Assembly: GCF_001262505.1 (NCBI RefSeq)
Contig: NZ_KQ410726.1
Span: forward strand, 248,001 to 312,000
Source of the DNA: Shinella sp. SUS2
GTDB lineage: Bacteria > Pseudomonadota > Alphaproteobacteria > Rhizobiales > Rhizobiaceae
Direction of reading: 5' to 3'
Length of the DNA: 64,000 nucleotides
Shown: piece after piece, positions 8,317 through 17,897 of the stretch
Numbering within the stretch: the first letter of the stretch is position 1
How the letters are laid out: the number at the start of each line of letters is the position of its first letter
Made by a program: the position numbers and the translations under genes
Notes under the pieces: model-generated
Database searches by the model: none
Told to the model about the DNA's origin: nothing
Seen by the model: the letters and a program-made list of their open reading frames with translations, nothing else

Positions 8317-10191
8317 TCAGAACTCTTCCCAGCTCTCCGCCTTCAGGGCCGTGTTGCCGGCAAGGCGGGGCCGGGCCTGCGCGATGCGCTGCGGTGCGGC
8401 CTGTGCCACGCGGGCCGGCTGCGCGAGCGTGAAGCGGCCGATCAGCTGCCGCAGCTTTTCGGCCTGCGCCACCAGCGTTGCGGAGGCGGCGTTGGTTTCC
8501 TCCACCATGGCGGCATTCTGCTGCGTCGTCTGGTCCATCTGGTTGACGGCCGTGTTGATCTCCGAGAGCCCGACGGACTGTTCGCGGGCGGAGACGGCGA
8601 TCGCCTCCATGTGCTGGTTGATCGTCGCGACATGGCCGCCGATCGCCTGCAGGGCCTCGCCGGTGTCGCTGACCAGCTTCACGCCGTTGCGCACCTCGGT
8701 TTCGGAGTTGCGGATGAGCTCCTTGATCTCCCTTGCCGCCTGGGCGGAGCGCTGGGCAAGCTCGCGCACCTCCTGGGCGACGACGGCAAAGCCCTTGCCG
8801 GCTTCCCCGGCGCGCGCGGCCTCAACGCCGGCATTCAGCGCCAGAAGGTTGGTCTGGAAGGCGATTTCGTCGATCACGCCGATGATGCTGGAGATCTGGC
8901 CCGAAGACTGCTCGATGCGCTGCATGGCGTTGACGGCCCTCGCGACGATCTCGCCGGAATGGCTGGCCGAGCCGTTGGCTTCCACCGCCACCGTGCGGGC
9001 CTCTTCCGCCCGTCGCGTCGAATTGCCGACATTGGCGGTGATCTCGTCGAGCGCGGCGGCGGTTTCCTCGAGCGAGGCGGCCTGCTGCTCGGTGCGCCGG
9101 GAGAGCGCGTCGGCACCGTGGCTGATCTCGCGGGTGCCCGTATCCATCTCCTCGACCGACTGCGCGACGGCGCCGAGCGCTTCGCCGAGCTGGCCCACGG
9201 CGGCATTGAGGTCGCTGCGCAGCTGCTCGAAATCCGGCGCGAAAGCATCGTTCAGCCGGAAGGAGAGGTCTCCGGCGGCAAGGCGGCGCAGGCCGGCGGC
9301 AAGACCGGCGGTCGCCTCCTGCAGGCGTTTCTGCGCGGCCGCCTCCGCCTCGTCCTGCAGGCGCACCCGGTCGGCCTCCGCCTGCAGGCGGTTTGCCTCG
9401 GCCGCGCGCTCCAGCCGGTGCTTGTCGATCGCCGACTGGCGAAAGATCTCGACCGCGCCGGCAATGCTGCCGATCTCGTCCTTGCGGCCGCGGAAGGGCA
9501 CCTCGAAATCGGTGACGTCGCGGGCGAGCGTCTGCATGATCGCGGTGATCGTCTTCAGCGGGCGCGAGACGCCGGCGATGATGATCCAGAAGGCGAGGGC
9601 GGAGACGGCGAGCGCCACCGCGCCGAAGATCGACAGCAGGACGAGGTTGAAGGTCTTGGTGGCGCTGGCCTTGGCGAATTCCTCCTCGCCGACGCGGATC
9701 TGCAGGTCGACCAGGGCCGCGACATAGGTGCCGATCGGGTCGATCGTCGGGTAGAGCCGCGTTTCCACATAGGCATCGAGCGCCGCCTTGTCCCTGGCCT
9801 TCAGGATCGCGATGAGGTCCTGGATGCTGCCGGCCTGCTTCTGCATTTCGGCGCTCATCTGGCCGACGAGGCCGCGCTCCTCGTCGGTAAGGTAGGAGGC
9901 GGCATAGCTGTCCCAGATCGTCTGGATGGTCGCCAGCGCCTCCGTGTTCAGCCGCTGTCCTTCCTCCCAGCCGAGCGCGCCGCTGCGCACCTTGTGGGCG
10001 GTGTCGACGATGTTGACGGCATAGAGGTCGCCGACCTTCTTCAGGCTTGCGGCGGGCTGCAGCCGGTCGACGACGATGGTGCTCATCGAGGCCGACATGG
10101 CATTGAGAACGAGATAGGTGGAAAGCGTGGCGCCGGCGAGCAGCAGCGTCAGGACGAGCGTCACCGCACTGAGTTTCGTGGAGATCTGCAT
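8317..10191 (-). CDS. Methyl-accepting chemotaxis protein with C-terminal WEEF tether
   Basis: A 624-residue transmembrane chemoreceptor: TM1 about 7-29, a helical periplasmic ligand domain about 30-185, TM2 about 186-207, HAMP about 208-260, a coiled linker with a second HAMP-like stretch, and the signalling domain whose hairpin tip is [35 protein letters not shown]. The protein ends in ESWEEF, matching the xWxxF pentapeptide that tethers CheR/CheB in receptors that support their own adaptation. An unstructured 35-40 residue linker separates this tail from the coiled coil. The ligand is unknown. The gene ends at the terminator shared with ohr and has an AT-rich upstream region (10230-10300). 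Confidence 0.93.
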   Translation of the reverse strand: MQISTKLSAVTLVLTLLLAGATLSTYLVLNAMSASMSTIVVDRLQPAASLKKVGDLYAVNIVDTAHKVRSGALGWEEGQRLNTEALATIQTIWDSYAASYLTDEERGLVGQMSAEMQKQAGSIQDLIAILKARDKAALDAYVETRLYPTIDPIGTYVAALVDLQIRVGEEEFAKASATKTFNLVLLSIFGAVALAVSALAFWIIIAGVSRPLKTITAIMQTLARDVTDFEVPFRGRKDEIGSIAGAVEIFRQSAIDKHRLERAAEANRLQAEADRVRLQDEAEAAAQKRLQEATAGLAAGLRRLAAGDLSFRLNDAFAPDFEQLRSDLNAAVGQLGEALGAVAQSVEEMDTGTREISHGADALSRRTEQQAASLEETAAALDEITANVGNSTRRAEEARTVAVEANGSASHSGEIVARAVNAMQRIEQSSGQISSIIGVIDEIAFQTNLLALNAGVEAARAGEAGKGFAVVAQEVRELAQRSAQAAREIKELIRNSETEVRNGVKLVSDTGEALQAIGGHVATINQHMEAIAVSAREQSVGLSEINTAVNQMDQTTQQNAAMVEETNAASATLVAQAEKLRQLIGRFTLAQPARVAQAAPQRIAQARPRLAGNTALKAESWEEF

Positions 10192-10432
10192 GGGAAGGCC
10201 TTACCGTTCTGAACCGTGGAGATGGTAAACGGTAGAGAAATTTTATTTAGCATATATTAAATTTAGAAATATCTAATTATGGTTGTATTTACCTTTCGGT
10301 AATCGCTCAGTCGCTGTGGCGTGGCCGGCCCGCGGGCCCTGTTCCATGCGAAACAGCGGCGGGCGCGGCGATGTGCGACCTTCTGGTCACCGGATGAGAG
10401 AGGCTCATCCAAGAGAGATCAGGAGAGACCCC

Positions 10433-10609
10433 ATGCGCAAGATCATCGTTTCCGCCACCGTCGCCCTCGTTGCCGCCGTTTCCTTCGCGGCCCCCTCGCA
10501 GGCCGGATATTACAGCTATGGCTACAAGCCGCATTGCTTCATCAAGAAAGTGAAGTCCTACGACTATTACGGCAACGTCATCATCAAGAAGATCAAGGTC
10601 TGCAAGTAA
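10433..10609 (+). CDS. Small secreted Tyr/Lys-rich protein
   Basis: A 58-residue product whose first 24 residues (MRKIIVSATVALVAAVSFAA, then PSQA) form a clear Sec signal peptide with cleavage after AQA-like PSQA. The mature ~34 residues are tyrosine- and lysine-rich (GYYSYGYKPHCFIKKVKSYD, then YYGNVIIKKIKVCK) with two cysteines that could form one disulfide. The start is set by AGGAG nine bases upstream, and a strong terminator follows 27 bases after the stop, so it is a stand-alone transcription unit. Similar short exported proteins occur in rhizobia; their function is not known to me. Confidence 0.75.
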   Translation: MRKIIVSATVALVAAVSFAAPSQAGYYSYGYKPHCFIKKVKSYDYYGNVIIKKIKVCK

Positions 10610-10635
10610 GCGTCCCCGGCACAGACCTTTGAGCG

Positions 10636-10667
10636 AAAGGCCCGGAGCCCCAGCCTCCGGGCCTTTT
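10636..10667 (+). terminator. Intrinsic terminator after the small secreted protein
   Basis: Stem AAAGGCCCGGAG (10636-10647) with CTCCGGGCCTTTT (10655-10667) and loop CCCCAGC; it ends in a T-run. Confidence 0.9.
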
Positions 10668-10694
10668 GTCGTGCGGGGAGGGCGCTCGATCAGC

Positions 10695-10733
10695 TTGTCA
10701 TGAGAAAAAGAATTGCTACATTGTTTCTCATGA
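10695..10733 (+). promoter_or_regulatory. Promoter inside a 10-bp inverted repeat (TA autoregulatory operator)
   Basis: TTGTCA (10695-10700), 16-bp spacer and TACATT (10717-10722) form a plausible promoter. Perfect arms TCATGAGAAA (10698-10707) and TTTCTCATGA (10724-10733) bracket it and reach the AAAGGAG ribosome site of the antitoxin. The arrangement fits repression of the operon by its own antitoxin. Confidence 0.65.
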
Positions 10734-10747
10734 AAGGAGATCGCGCC

Positions 10748-11125
10748 ATGCAACGCAAGCCCATCGCAAAGGCCAATGCCGAAGGCGCCGTGCTCACCAA
10801 GGCGGCCGTCAATGCGGCGGAGCGGCTGGGGTTGACGGCGCGCATCCTCTCGGCGGTCATCGGCGTCTCGGAGGCGACGGTCTCCCGGCTGAAGCGGCAG
10901 GACGTGCTTCTGGAGCGTGGCACCAAGCCGTTCGAGCTGGCGGTGCTGCTCGTGCGCCTCTTCCGCTCGCTCGATGCCGTCACCGGTGGCGACGAGGCTG
11001 TCGCCCGCGCCTGGATGACGGCGGACAACACCGTGCTCGGCGAACGCCCTGTCGACCGCATCGTTTCCATTTCCGGCCTCGTCGATGTCCTCGCCTATCT
11101 GGACGCCCGCCGCGCTCTCGTCTGA
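10748..11125 (+). CDS. Xre/MbcA/ParS-type antitoxin (DUF2384)
   Basis: A 125-residue antitoxin. The N-terminal half carries an Xre-like HTH (LGLTARILSAVIGVSEATVSRLKR) and the C-terminal half a MbcA/ParS toxin-binding domain (LLVRLFRSLDAVTGGDEAVARAWM, then TADNTVLGERPVDRIVSISG). The ATG at 10748 is chosen because AAAGGAG lies eight to nine bases upstream; an in-frame ATG at 10700 lies inside the operator. The gene overlaps the downstream RES toxin by 41 bp, the usual coupling of such pairs. It should neutralise the toxin and autorepress through the inverted repeat at 10698-10733. Confidence 0.9.
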   Translation: MQRKPIAKANAEGAVLTKAAVNAAERLGLTARILSAVIGVSEATVSRLKRQDVLLERGTKPFELAVLLVRLFRSLDAVTGGDEAVARAWMTADNTVLGERPVDRIVSISGLVDVLAYLDARRALV

Positions 11126-11843
11126 GGCGCGGCCCTTTGCGGGGCCCGTCTGGCGTTTCGTCGAGGCGCAGCACCGCGTCTCGACGCTGAAACTCGTCGA
11201 TACGCTGGACGAGCAGGCGCTGCTGGAGGACCTTCTGGAGGAGAGCAAGCCGGTGCTGCCGCCGGAGTGCGCCGGTCTCGACTATCTGCTCGCGACCCCG
11301 TTCCGCTACGGCGCCGTCTATCCGCACGGCTCGCGTTTCCGCCGCGCCGGGCGCACGCTCGGCATCTATTATGCCGGGCTTTCCGTCGAGACGGCGCTTT
11401 CCGAAATGGCCTTCTACCGGCTGCTGTTCTTCGCCGAGTCGCCCGCAACGCCGCTGCCGGCCAACGCTGCCGACTACACCGCGTTTTCCGCCCTGGTCGA
11501 GACCGGCGGGGCGCTCGACCTTACCGCCCCACCGCTCGACCGCGATGCGGCCGTGTGGACGCACCCGACCGACTACGCCGCCTGCCAGTCGCTGGCCGAC
11601 GGTGCGCGGGCGGCCGGCCTTGCCGCCATCCTCTATCGCTCGGTGCGCGATCCGGCCGGCGGCACCAACATGGCACTTCTCACCGCCTCTGCCTTCGCTG
11701 CGCCAAAGCCGGTGGAGCGCCAGACCTGGCGCATCCGGCTTTCGCGGCTTGGCGTGCAGGCGCTGTGCGACCACCCGCCGCGCCGCATCGGCTTCTCCCG
11801 CGAGGATTTTCGTGGCGACCCGCGCATCGTTTCAGGCGGATAG
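11085..11843 (+). CDS. RES-domain toxin (NAD-targeting type II TA)
   Basis: A 252-residue RES-domain protein. The conserved Arg-Glu-Ser core is visible as GSRFRRAGRTLGIYYAGLS followed by VETALSEMAFYR, and later LYRSVRDPAGGTN. Characterised RES toxins (ParT, MbcT, Res) act on NAD, either degrading it or using it for ADP-ribosylation. It follows the Xre/DUF2384 antitoxin with a 41-bp overlap, so translation is coupled. The 3' end overlaps the convergent ABC-F gene by 12 bp, which is unusually tight. Confidence 0.9.
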   Translation: MSSPIWTPAALSSEARPFAGPVWRFVEAQHRVSTLKLVDTLDEQALLEDLLEESKPVLPPECAGLDYLLATPFRYGAVYPHGSRFRRAGRTLGIYYAGLSVETALSEMAFYRLLFFAESPATPLPANAADYTAFSALVETGGALDLTAPPLDRDAAVWTHPTDYAACQSLADGARAAGLAAILYRSVRDPAGGTNMALLTASAFAAPKPVERQTWRIRLSRLGVQALCDHPPRRIGFSREDFRGDPRIVSGG

Positions 11844-13358
11844 GGCCGCCTCGGCGAAGAAGTCCTCGGGTCCGTCCACCTCGATGAGCCGCCGCTTCTC
11901 GATCACCCAGAAGCGGTTGGCCACCGACCGCACGAAGGCGCGGTCGTGCGAGACGATGAGGCAGCTCGCCTCGTTTGCCGTCAGCTCCCGCTCCAGCGCC
12001 TCCTGGCCCTCGATGTCGAGATGGTTGGTCGGCTCGTCGAGCAGATAGAAGTTCGGGTTGGTCAGCCGCAGCACCAGCATGCCGAGCCGCGCCTTCTGCC
12101 CGCCGGAGAGCTGGCCGACCGGCCGCCCCTGCTGCTCGATGGAGAGCCCGGCGCCGGCCAGAAGGCTGCGCGCCCGCTGGTCGCCGATGTCGAAGCGATG
12201 GATGATCGTGCCGTGCGGCGTCTCGGCGTCCGAAAGGTCCGAAAGCGCCTGGTCGCCATAACCGAGCACCAGCGAGGGCGTCGCCTTGATACCCTCCTGA
12301 CCGGCGCCCGCTGCCGCGATCGCCGCGCGCAGCCGCTGGACGAGCCGCGTCTTGCCGGCTCCGTTGAGGCCGAGCAGCACGATGCGGTCGCCCTGGCAGA
12401 TGAACTTCTGGTCCGTGCGGAAGAGGAGGGTGCCATCCGGCGTCTCCACGGCGGCGTCCTCCAGCGTCACCAGCACCTTGGCATGGGTGCCGCGGTTGGC
12501 GAGGCGGATGGCGCCGGCCGAGCGCTCCTGGTGGGCGGGGCGCGCGGCATCCTCGATCCGCTCGGCCCGTTCCTTCAGCTGCTTGGTCTTGACCACCAGG
12601 AGGTCACTGCCGGAGTTGATGCCGATATTGTTGAGCTTGGCGGCCTGCTGGCGCAGCTGCTGGGCAACCTTCATGTCCTTCTCGAAGCGCCGCTCCTCGG
12701 CCGCGTCCGCCTCGTCGAGCGCCGCCCGGGCGCGCGAATAGGGCAACGTGAAGAGTTGCGAGCGCTCGGGCCTCAGGAACAGCGTGCGGTTGGTCACGGC
12801 GTCGAGGAAGGCGCGGTCGTGGCTGGAGATGACGACCGGCATGTCGCGCGGCAGGCTGGCGAGCCATCCCTCCAGCCGGGCGATCTTCGAGAGGTCGAGA
12901 TGGTTGGTCGGCTCGTCGAGGAGCAGCACGTCCGGCTCGCCGACGCGCACGCGGGCGATCAGCGCGATGCGCTGCCAGCCGCCGCTGAGCTGGCGGAGCG
13001 GCCGCTCGCGCAGCGTCTCGGGCACCTCCAGCTCCTCCAGCGTGACATCGGCCCGCCAGCTTTCGCTCTCCTGCTGTTCGGCAGAAAGCGCGCCGAGCAC
13101 GGCCTCGCGGAAGGTCAGCGCGTCGAGGCCGGTCGGAAGGTTCTGCTCCATATGCCCGACGGTGAGGCCGCGCGCGCGGGTGATCTCGCCTGTCGTCGGT
13201 TCGAATGCGCCGGTGATGCATTTGAGCAGGGTGGATTTTCCCCGCCCGTTGGCCGCCACGAGGCCGATCCGGTCGCCGGCGGCGACGGCGAGGTTGAGAT
13301 TGGCGAAAAGCGGGGTGGAGACGGTGACGCCGAGGGCGCGGATATTGATGAGCGACAT
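11832..13358 (-). CDS. ABC-F family ATPase
   Basis: A 508-residue soluble protein with two ABC ATPase domains and no membrane segments, the ABC-F layout (ribosome-associated translation or antibiotic-protection factors). Domain 1: Walker A VAANGRGKST, signature LSGGW, Walker B VLLLDEPTNHLDL. A charged inter-domain linker runs about 215-305. Domain 2: Walker A GLNGAGKT, signature LSGGQKARLG, Walker B YLLDEPTNHLDIEG. The first Walker A begins with A where G is usual. The gene overlaps the RES toxin's 3' end. Transcription likely starts near 13595, leaving a leader of about 236 nt with a uORF and hairpins. Whether it is a housekeeping or a resistance ABC-F cannot be told by eye. Confidence 0.9.
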   Translation of the reverse strand: MSLINIRALGVTVSTPLFANLNLAVAAGDRIGLVAANGRGKSTLLKCITGAFEPTTGEITRARGLTVGHMEQNLPTGLDALTFREAVLGALSAEQQESESWRADVTLEELEVPETLRERPLRQLSGGWQRIALIARVRVGEPDVLLLDEPTNHLDLSKIARLEGWLASLPRDMPVVISSHDRAFLDAVTNRTLFLRPERSQLFTLPYSRARAALDEADAAEERRFEKDMKVAQQLRQQAAKLNNIGINSGSDLLVVKTKQLKERAERIEDAARPAHQERSAGAIRLANRGTHAKVLVTLEDAAVETPDGTLLFRTDQKFICQGDRIVLLGLNGAGKTRLVQRLRAAIAAAGAGQEGIKATPSLVLGYGDQALSDLSDAETPHGTIIHRFDIGDQRARSLLAGAGLSIEQQGRPVGQLSGGQKARLGMLVLRLTNPNFYLLDEPTNHLDIEGQEALERELTANEASCLIVSHDRAFVRSVANRFWVIEKRRLIEVDGPEDFFAEAALSA

Positions 13359-13431
13359 GGAACGATCTCTGGTCTTCGGAGCCCCGCGGCGCGGCATCGG
13401 CCGTCGATCACGCGAAAAGGCTCAGGGGACA

Positions 13432-13467
13432 CGGATGCGGAGTGACCGCATCCGCCGGGTAAGGCGG
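13432..13467 (-). other. Two overlapping hairpins in the ABC-F leader
   Basis: Read on the minus strand, TCCGCC/GGCGGA (13467-13451, loop TTACCC) and CGGATGCGG/CCGCATCCG (13454-13432, loop TCACT, nine perfect pairs) share the bases CGGA at 13454-13451. Only one can form at a time. Another 7-bp stem, CCCTGCA/TGCAGGG at 13520-13499, covers the end of the upstream uORF. Confidence 0.5.
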
Positions 13468-13494
13468 ACCAGAAGAAGAGTGTGTTCGTTCCGA

Positions 13495-13566
13495 TCAGCC
13501 CTGCAAACGCATCTGCAGGGCAAGATCAGGGCCGTGCGTACGGTGTGGCAGAAATTCGTATTTCAC
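13495..13566 (-). CDS. Putative 23-residue leader ORF upstream of the ABC-F gene
   Basis: GTG at 13566 opens a 23-codon frame (beginning MKYEFLPHRTHG and ending QMRLQG, stop TGA at 13495) with AGAGAGG eight bases upstream. It lies between the candidate promoter and the ABC-F start, and its last codons form a hairpin arm. It ends 136 bases before the ATPase ATG. Leader peptides are known to control several antibiotic-resistance ABC-F genes; here the ORF is only a candidate, with no homology evidence. Confidence 0.4.
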   Translation of the reverse strand: MKYEFLPHRTHGPDLALQMRLQG

Positions 13567-13601
13567 GCGCAGCCCTCTCTTACGTGTTGCGAACGGGGAA
13601 G

Positions 13602-13630
13602 GGATAGCATTGGCCTGCGGTGTTTGGCAA
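13602..13630 (-). promoter_or_regulatory. Candidate sigma-70 promoter of the ABC-F gene
   Basis: On the minus strand TTGCCA (13630-13625), a 17-bp spacer and CTATCC (13607-13602). This resembles the rhizobial CTTGAC-N17-CTATAT consensus. The start site would be near 13595. Confidence 0.5.
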
Positions 13631-13645
13631 GCGCGGGGAGGCGCC

Positions 13646-13799
13646 CCTCATCCGGCTGCCGCCACCTTCTCCCCGCAAGCGGGGCGAAGGGATTTGTGGC
13701 AAGGTCCCGTCCTATTTCCGCCGGCCCCTCTTGCGGGAAACCGGATCGGCATCCCCTTCTCCCCGCCTGCGGGGAGAAGGTGGCGGCAGCCGGATGAGG
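13646..13799. repeat. Intergenic inverted repeat with perfect 31-bp arms, copy 1
   Basis: Perfect terminal inverted repeats of 31 bp (13646-13676 and 13769-13799), beginning CCTCATCCGGCTGCCGCC and ending GCAGCCGGATGAGG. The inner ends of both arms carry CTTCTCCCCGC/GCGGGGAGAAGG stem-loops. The ~92-bp centre shows no coding signal. Related copies lie at 29610-29747 and 34192-34346. It sits between convergent or tandem gene ends, not inside a gene. Confidence 0.85.
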
Positions 13800-13821
13800 A
13801 GCCGCGCCGCGCCCGCAGCGC

Positions 13822-15399
<1,578 letters not shown>

Positions 15400-15597
15400 G
15401 TTGAAACTCCTTCGAAAGCCGTTCTGATCCGATCGCTGCCCACGGGCGGATCGCCGCGCCGGGCAGGTTTTCATTGAATCGTCTCAGGCAGGTTATAAGG
15501 ATAGTCCCGCACGGGAACAACACGCTTTCAAAGGGCGCCCGCCCGGTCGTGGACGCCCCGTGCAGCCGGCTTGAGTTTGCCGGGGAATTCATTTACC

Positions 15598-15613
15598 TTG
15601 ACGTCAACGTCAA
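15598..15613 (+). promoter_or_regulatory. Inverted repeat TTGACGT-CA-ACGTCAA
   Basis: A perfect 7-2-7 inverted repeat ending 21 bp before the start of the gene at 15635. The spacing and sequence resemble sites of MerR-type regulators such as LiuR in alphaproteobacteria, recalled from memory. No such regulator is in the window, so the binding protein is unknown. Confidence 0.45.
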
Positions 15614-15634
15614 TTCCCTTTCGGAGGATTTTCC

Positions 15635-16027
15635 ATGAACGAACTCGTCACCCGCGTTGCCGATGCCGTCGGTATCGACGCCGCCCTGGCGGAAAAGGCC
15701 ATCGGCATGATGCTCGGCTTCCTGCAGCGCGAGGCCGCCGACGGCCCGGTCGCCCGCATGATCGAGGCCATTCCGGGCGCCTCCGAGCTGGTCGCCCAGT
15801 ATAACGGCGAAGGCACGGGCGGGGGCGGTCTGCTTGGCGGCCTGATGAGCGCCATCGGCGGCGGCGGCGTCATGGGTCTCGGTCAGCAGCTCATGAGCGA
15901 AGGCCTCGGCATGGGCGAGATCACCGGCCTTGCCAAGGAAACCATGGCGGTCGCCCGCGAGCATGCCGGCGCCGACGTTGTCGACGAGGTCGTCGCCTCC
16001 GTACCGGGCCTCAGCCAGTTCGTCTGA
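15635..16027 (+). CDS. Glycine-rich DUF2267/DUF2780-like protein
   Basis: A 130-residue soluble protein. The N-terminal helical part (MNELVTRVADAVGIDAALAE, then KAIGMMLGFLQREA) is followed by a Gly-rich linker (GEGTGGGGLLGGLMSAIGGG) and a C-terminal helical part ending VPGLSQFV. This is the layout of small Rhizobiales proteins annotated as DUF2267 or DUF2780; I cannot choose between the two. No signal peptide. A strong GGAGG site precedes the ATG. The upstream TTGACGTCAACGTCAA palindrome probably operates on this gene. Function unknown. Confidence 0.75.
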   Translation: MNELVTRVADAVGIDAALAEKAIGMMLGFLQREAADGPVARMIEAIPGASELVAQYNGEGTGGGGLLGGLMSAIGGGGVMGLGQQLMSEGLGMGEITGLAKETMAVAREHAGADVVDEVVASVPGLSQFV

Positions 16028-16037
16028 TCCGGCCTTC

Positions 16038-16061
16038 GCCATCCCGCGCCGGCGGGATGGC
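16038..16061. terminator. Hairpin between convergent genes
   Basis: Ten-bp perfect stem GCCATCCCGC/GCGGGATGGC with loop GCCG. It lacks a T-run, so intrinsic termination is uncertain, but it sits exactly between two convergent stops. Confidence 0.5.
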
Positions 16062-16069
16062 CTCCCGCC

Positions 16070-16582
16070 TCAGCCGGATGGCGGGGATTTCAGCCACTTG
16101 CGCAGGCGGCCGCGCGCATTGGCATAGGGGGATGCGGTGTTGAGCTGGATCATCCTGCCCATAGGCCATTTTTCGTACCAGGAGCGTCCGTAGAGCGCCG
16201 CGTCGTTCTTCCGCTCCACCGCGGCGAGAATTGCCTGCTTGGCGGTTTGCAGCCGGTCCAGCAGGTGCGGATAGGGCAGGCCCTCGTAGTCGCGGTAGAA
16301 TTTTCCGGCGAGCCTGCCAAGCTCGTTCCATTTGAAGCCGGTTTCCGGAAAGTCGATGGGCGCACCGGCGTCGTCCCGCGCCAGCCATTTTAGCACCAGC
16401 TCGTTCCAGCCCGTCAGATAGGCGACGAGGTCGAAGGGGCTCATCCGCGTGTCCTTGGCATGGCCCTCCATCGTGCGCTCGTGCACACGCGTCTCCGGAA
16501 CCTCCGCCAGCGTTTTCAGAAGCTTGCCGAATTCGGTGTCGATGGCCGCGATCAGCGCGGCCCTGTCCTGCGGAACGGCCAT
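16070..16582 (-). CDS. ClbS/DfsB family four-helix-bundle protein
   Basis: A 170-residue protein of the ClbS/DfsB (DUF1706) family within the DinB-like four-helix fold: MAVPQDRAALIAAIDTEFGK, SPFDLVAYLTGWNELVLKWL, FKWNELGRLAGKFYRDYEG and YGRSWYEKWPMGRMIQLNTA are the family blocks. The founding member ClbS protects colibactin producers by hydrolysing the toxin's cyclopropane; most relatives, including this one, have unknown substrates. It is convergent with the DUF2267-like gene. No membrane or export signal. Confidence 0.85.
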   Translation of the reverse strand: MAVPQDRAALIAAIDTEFGKLLKTLAEVPETRVHERTMEGHAKDTRMSPFDLVAYLTGWNELVLKWLARDDAGAPIDFPETGFKWNELGRLAGKFYRDYEGLPYPHLLDRLQTAKQAILAAVERKNDAALYGRSWYEKWPMGRMIQLNTASPYANARGRLRKWLKSPPSG

Positions 16583-16670
16583 GATACCCCTGAAAACTGT
16601 CGTTCAGGAGCCTACAGCGGTTTTTCGCCGGCGACATGCGTCAAATCGCGGCGGCCGGATCGGGAGGGGC

Positions 16671-17825
16671 TCAGCGCCGGCGTGCCAGCATCAGGGCGGC
16701 GGTGAAGAGCGTCAGCCCGATACCGACGGAGAGCGGCCCGGCCTTCGGCCCGCCGGCCTCCATGATTGCGCCGGTCAGTGCCGAGCCTGCCCCGCTGCCC
16801 GCCGCATAGGCGAGGGCGAAGGCGGCGGCGCCGGCCACCAGCATGGCGCTGCTGTAGCGTTCGCCCAGCATGGTGAGCGCGCAGGTGTAGAGCGAGAAGG
16901 TGGCCGTGCCCATCAGCGCGAAGACCGAGAGGATGGCGATTTCCGACTGCATCGACGGCAGGATGAGATAGCTCGCCGCCGCGGTGCTGACGGCCGCCAT
17001 GGCGACGCGTTCGCGCGGCAGCTTGTCGAGCAGCAGGCCGATGAAGGGCTGGGCGATCGCCGTCGGCAGCGCCAGCACCGTCACGCTGATCGCCGCAAAG
17101 GCCTCCGTATGCCCCATCTTCACGAAATAGACCGGCATGGCCGAGATGGCGGCGATATCGGCGAAGCCGAAGACGAAGACCATGCCGACGAGCAGCGGTG
17201 CCGCCCTGAAGAAGCGGAAGACGTCGCCCGTCGAGGAAGGCTCCGGCACGGTCCTGGTCGAGAACATCAGCATGGCGGTCGCAAAAGCGACGATGGCGAG
17301 ATAGACGGCGGTCAGCGCGAAGCCGAGCCCGCCCTCGCTGCCGAGCAGCGGAATGGCGAGCGGGCCGGCGGCAAAACCGGCGCACATGCCGGCGCCGTAG
17401 ATGCCGGAGACCCGGCCGCGCAGCCGGTCCGGGCAGGCGGCGCTGAGCCAGGCTTCGCCGAGCATGAAGATGAGGCTGGCGAAGAAGCCGAGCAGGAAAC
17501 GGGCGACGAACCAGACCACAAACGAGGAGGAGGCCGCGAAGGTGGCAAGGCAGAGCGAGCAGCCGACGAGGCTGGCGATGATCAGCCGGTCGGCCCGCCA
17601 GCGCGCCGTCAGGCTGCCGAGGAGCAGCGTCGAGGCGGCAAGGCCGGTGGCGAAAGCGAGCGCGTTGACGCCGATCAGCGCCGGCGAGAAACCGCGCGCC
17701 TCCAGCGTCAGCGAGATCAGCGGATAGGTGAGCCCCTGCGCCACGGAAAAGGCGGTGACGCCGAGAATGACGGCGGCAATGGCCGGCCAGTCCGGCGAGA
17801 AGACGGTTGACGACGAGGACTGCAT
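16671..17825 (-). CDS. MFS transporter
   Basis: A 384-residue, roughly twelve-segment major facilitator permease. LGSLTARWRADRLIIASLVG is the loop 2-3 motif and LRGRVSGIYGAGMCAGFAAG lies in the fourth/fifth helix region; YFVKMGHTEAFAAISVTVLA and GLLLDKLPRERVAMAAV mark the second half. The start ATG at 17825 is preferred over one 39 bp upstream because GGGAG lies six bases ahead. It is distinct in sequence from the MFS protein at 3482-4717. Substrate unknown; the family branch includes YcaD-like exporters. Confidence 0.85.
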   Translation of the reverse strand: MQSSSSTVFSPDWPAIAAVILGVTAFSVAQGLTYPLISLTLEARGFSPALIGVNALAFATGLAASTLLLGSLTARWRADRLIIASLVGCSLCLATFAASSSFVVWFVARFLLGFFASLIFMLGEAWLSAACPDRLRGRVSGIYGAGMCAGFAAGPLAIPLLGSEGGLGFALTAVYLAIVAFATAMLMFSTRTVPEPSSTGDVFRFFRAAPLLVGMVFVFGFADIAAISAMPVYFVKMGHTEAFAAISVTVLALPTAIAQPFIGLLLDKLPRERVAMAAVSTAAASYLILPSMQSEIAILSVFALMGTATFSLYTCALTMLGERYSSAMLVAGAAAFALAYAAGSGAGSALTGAIMEAGGPKAGPLSVGIGLTLFTAALMLARRR

Positions 17826-17897
17826 GAAGGGCTCCCGGCGCCGCACCGGCGCGCGCTTCTCCATACCGGATCGGGCCGCTGTTTGGGAAGGGGCGGG

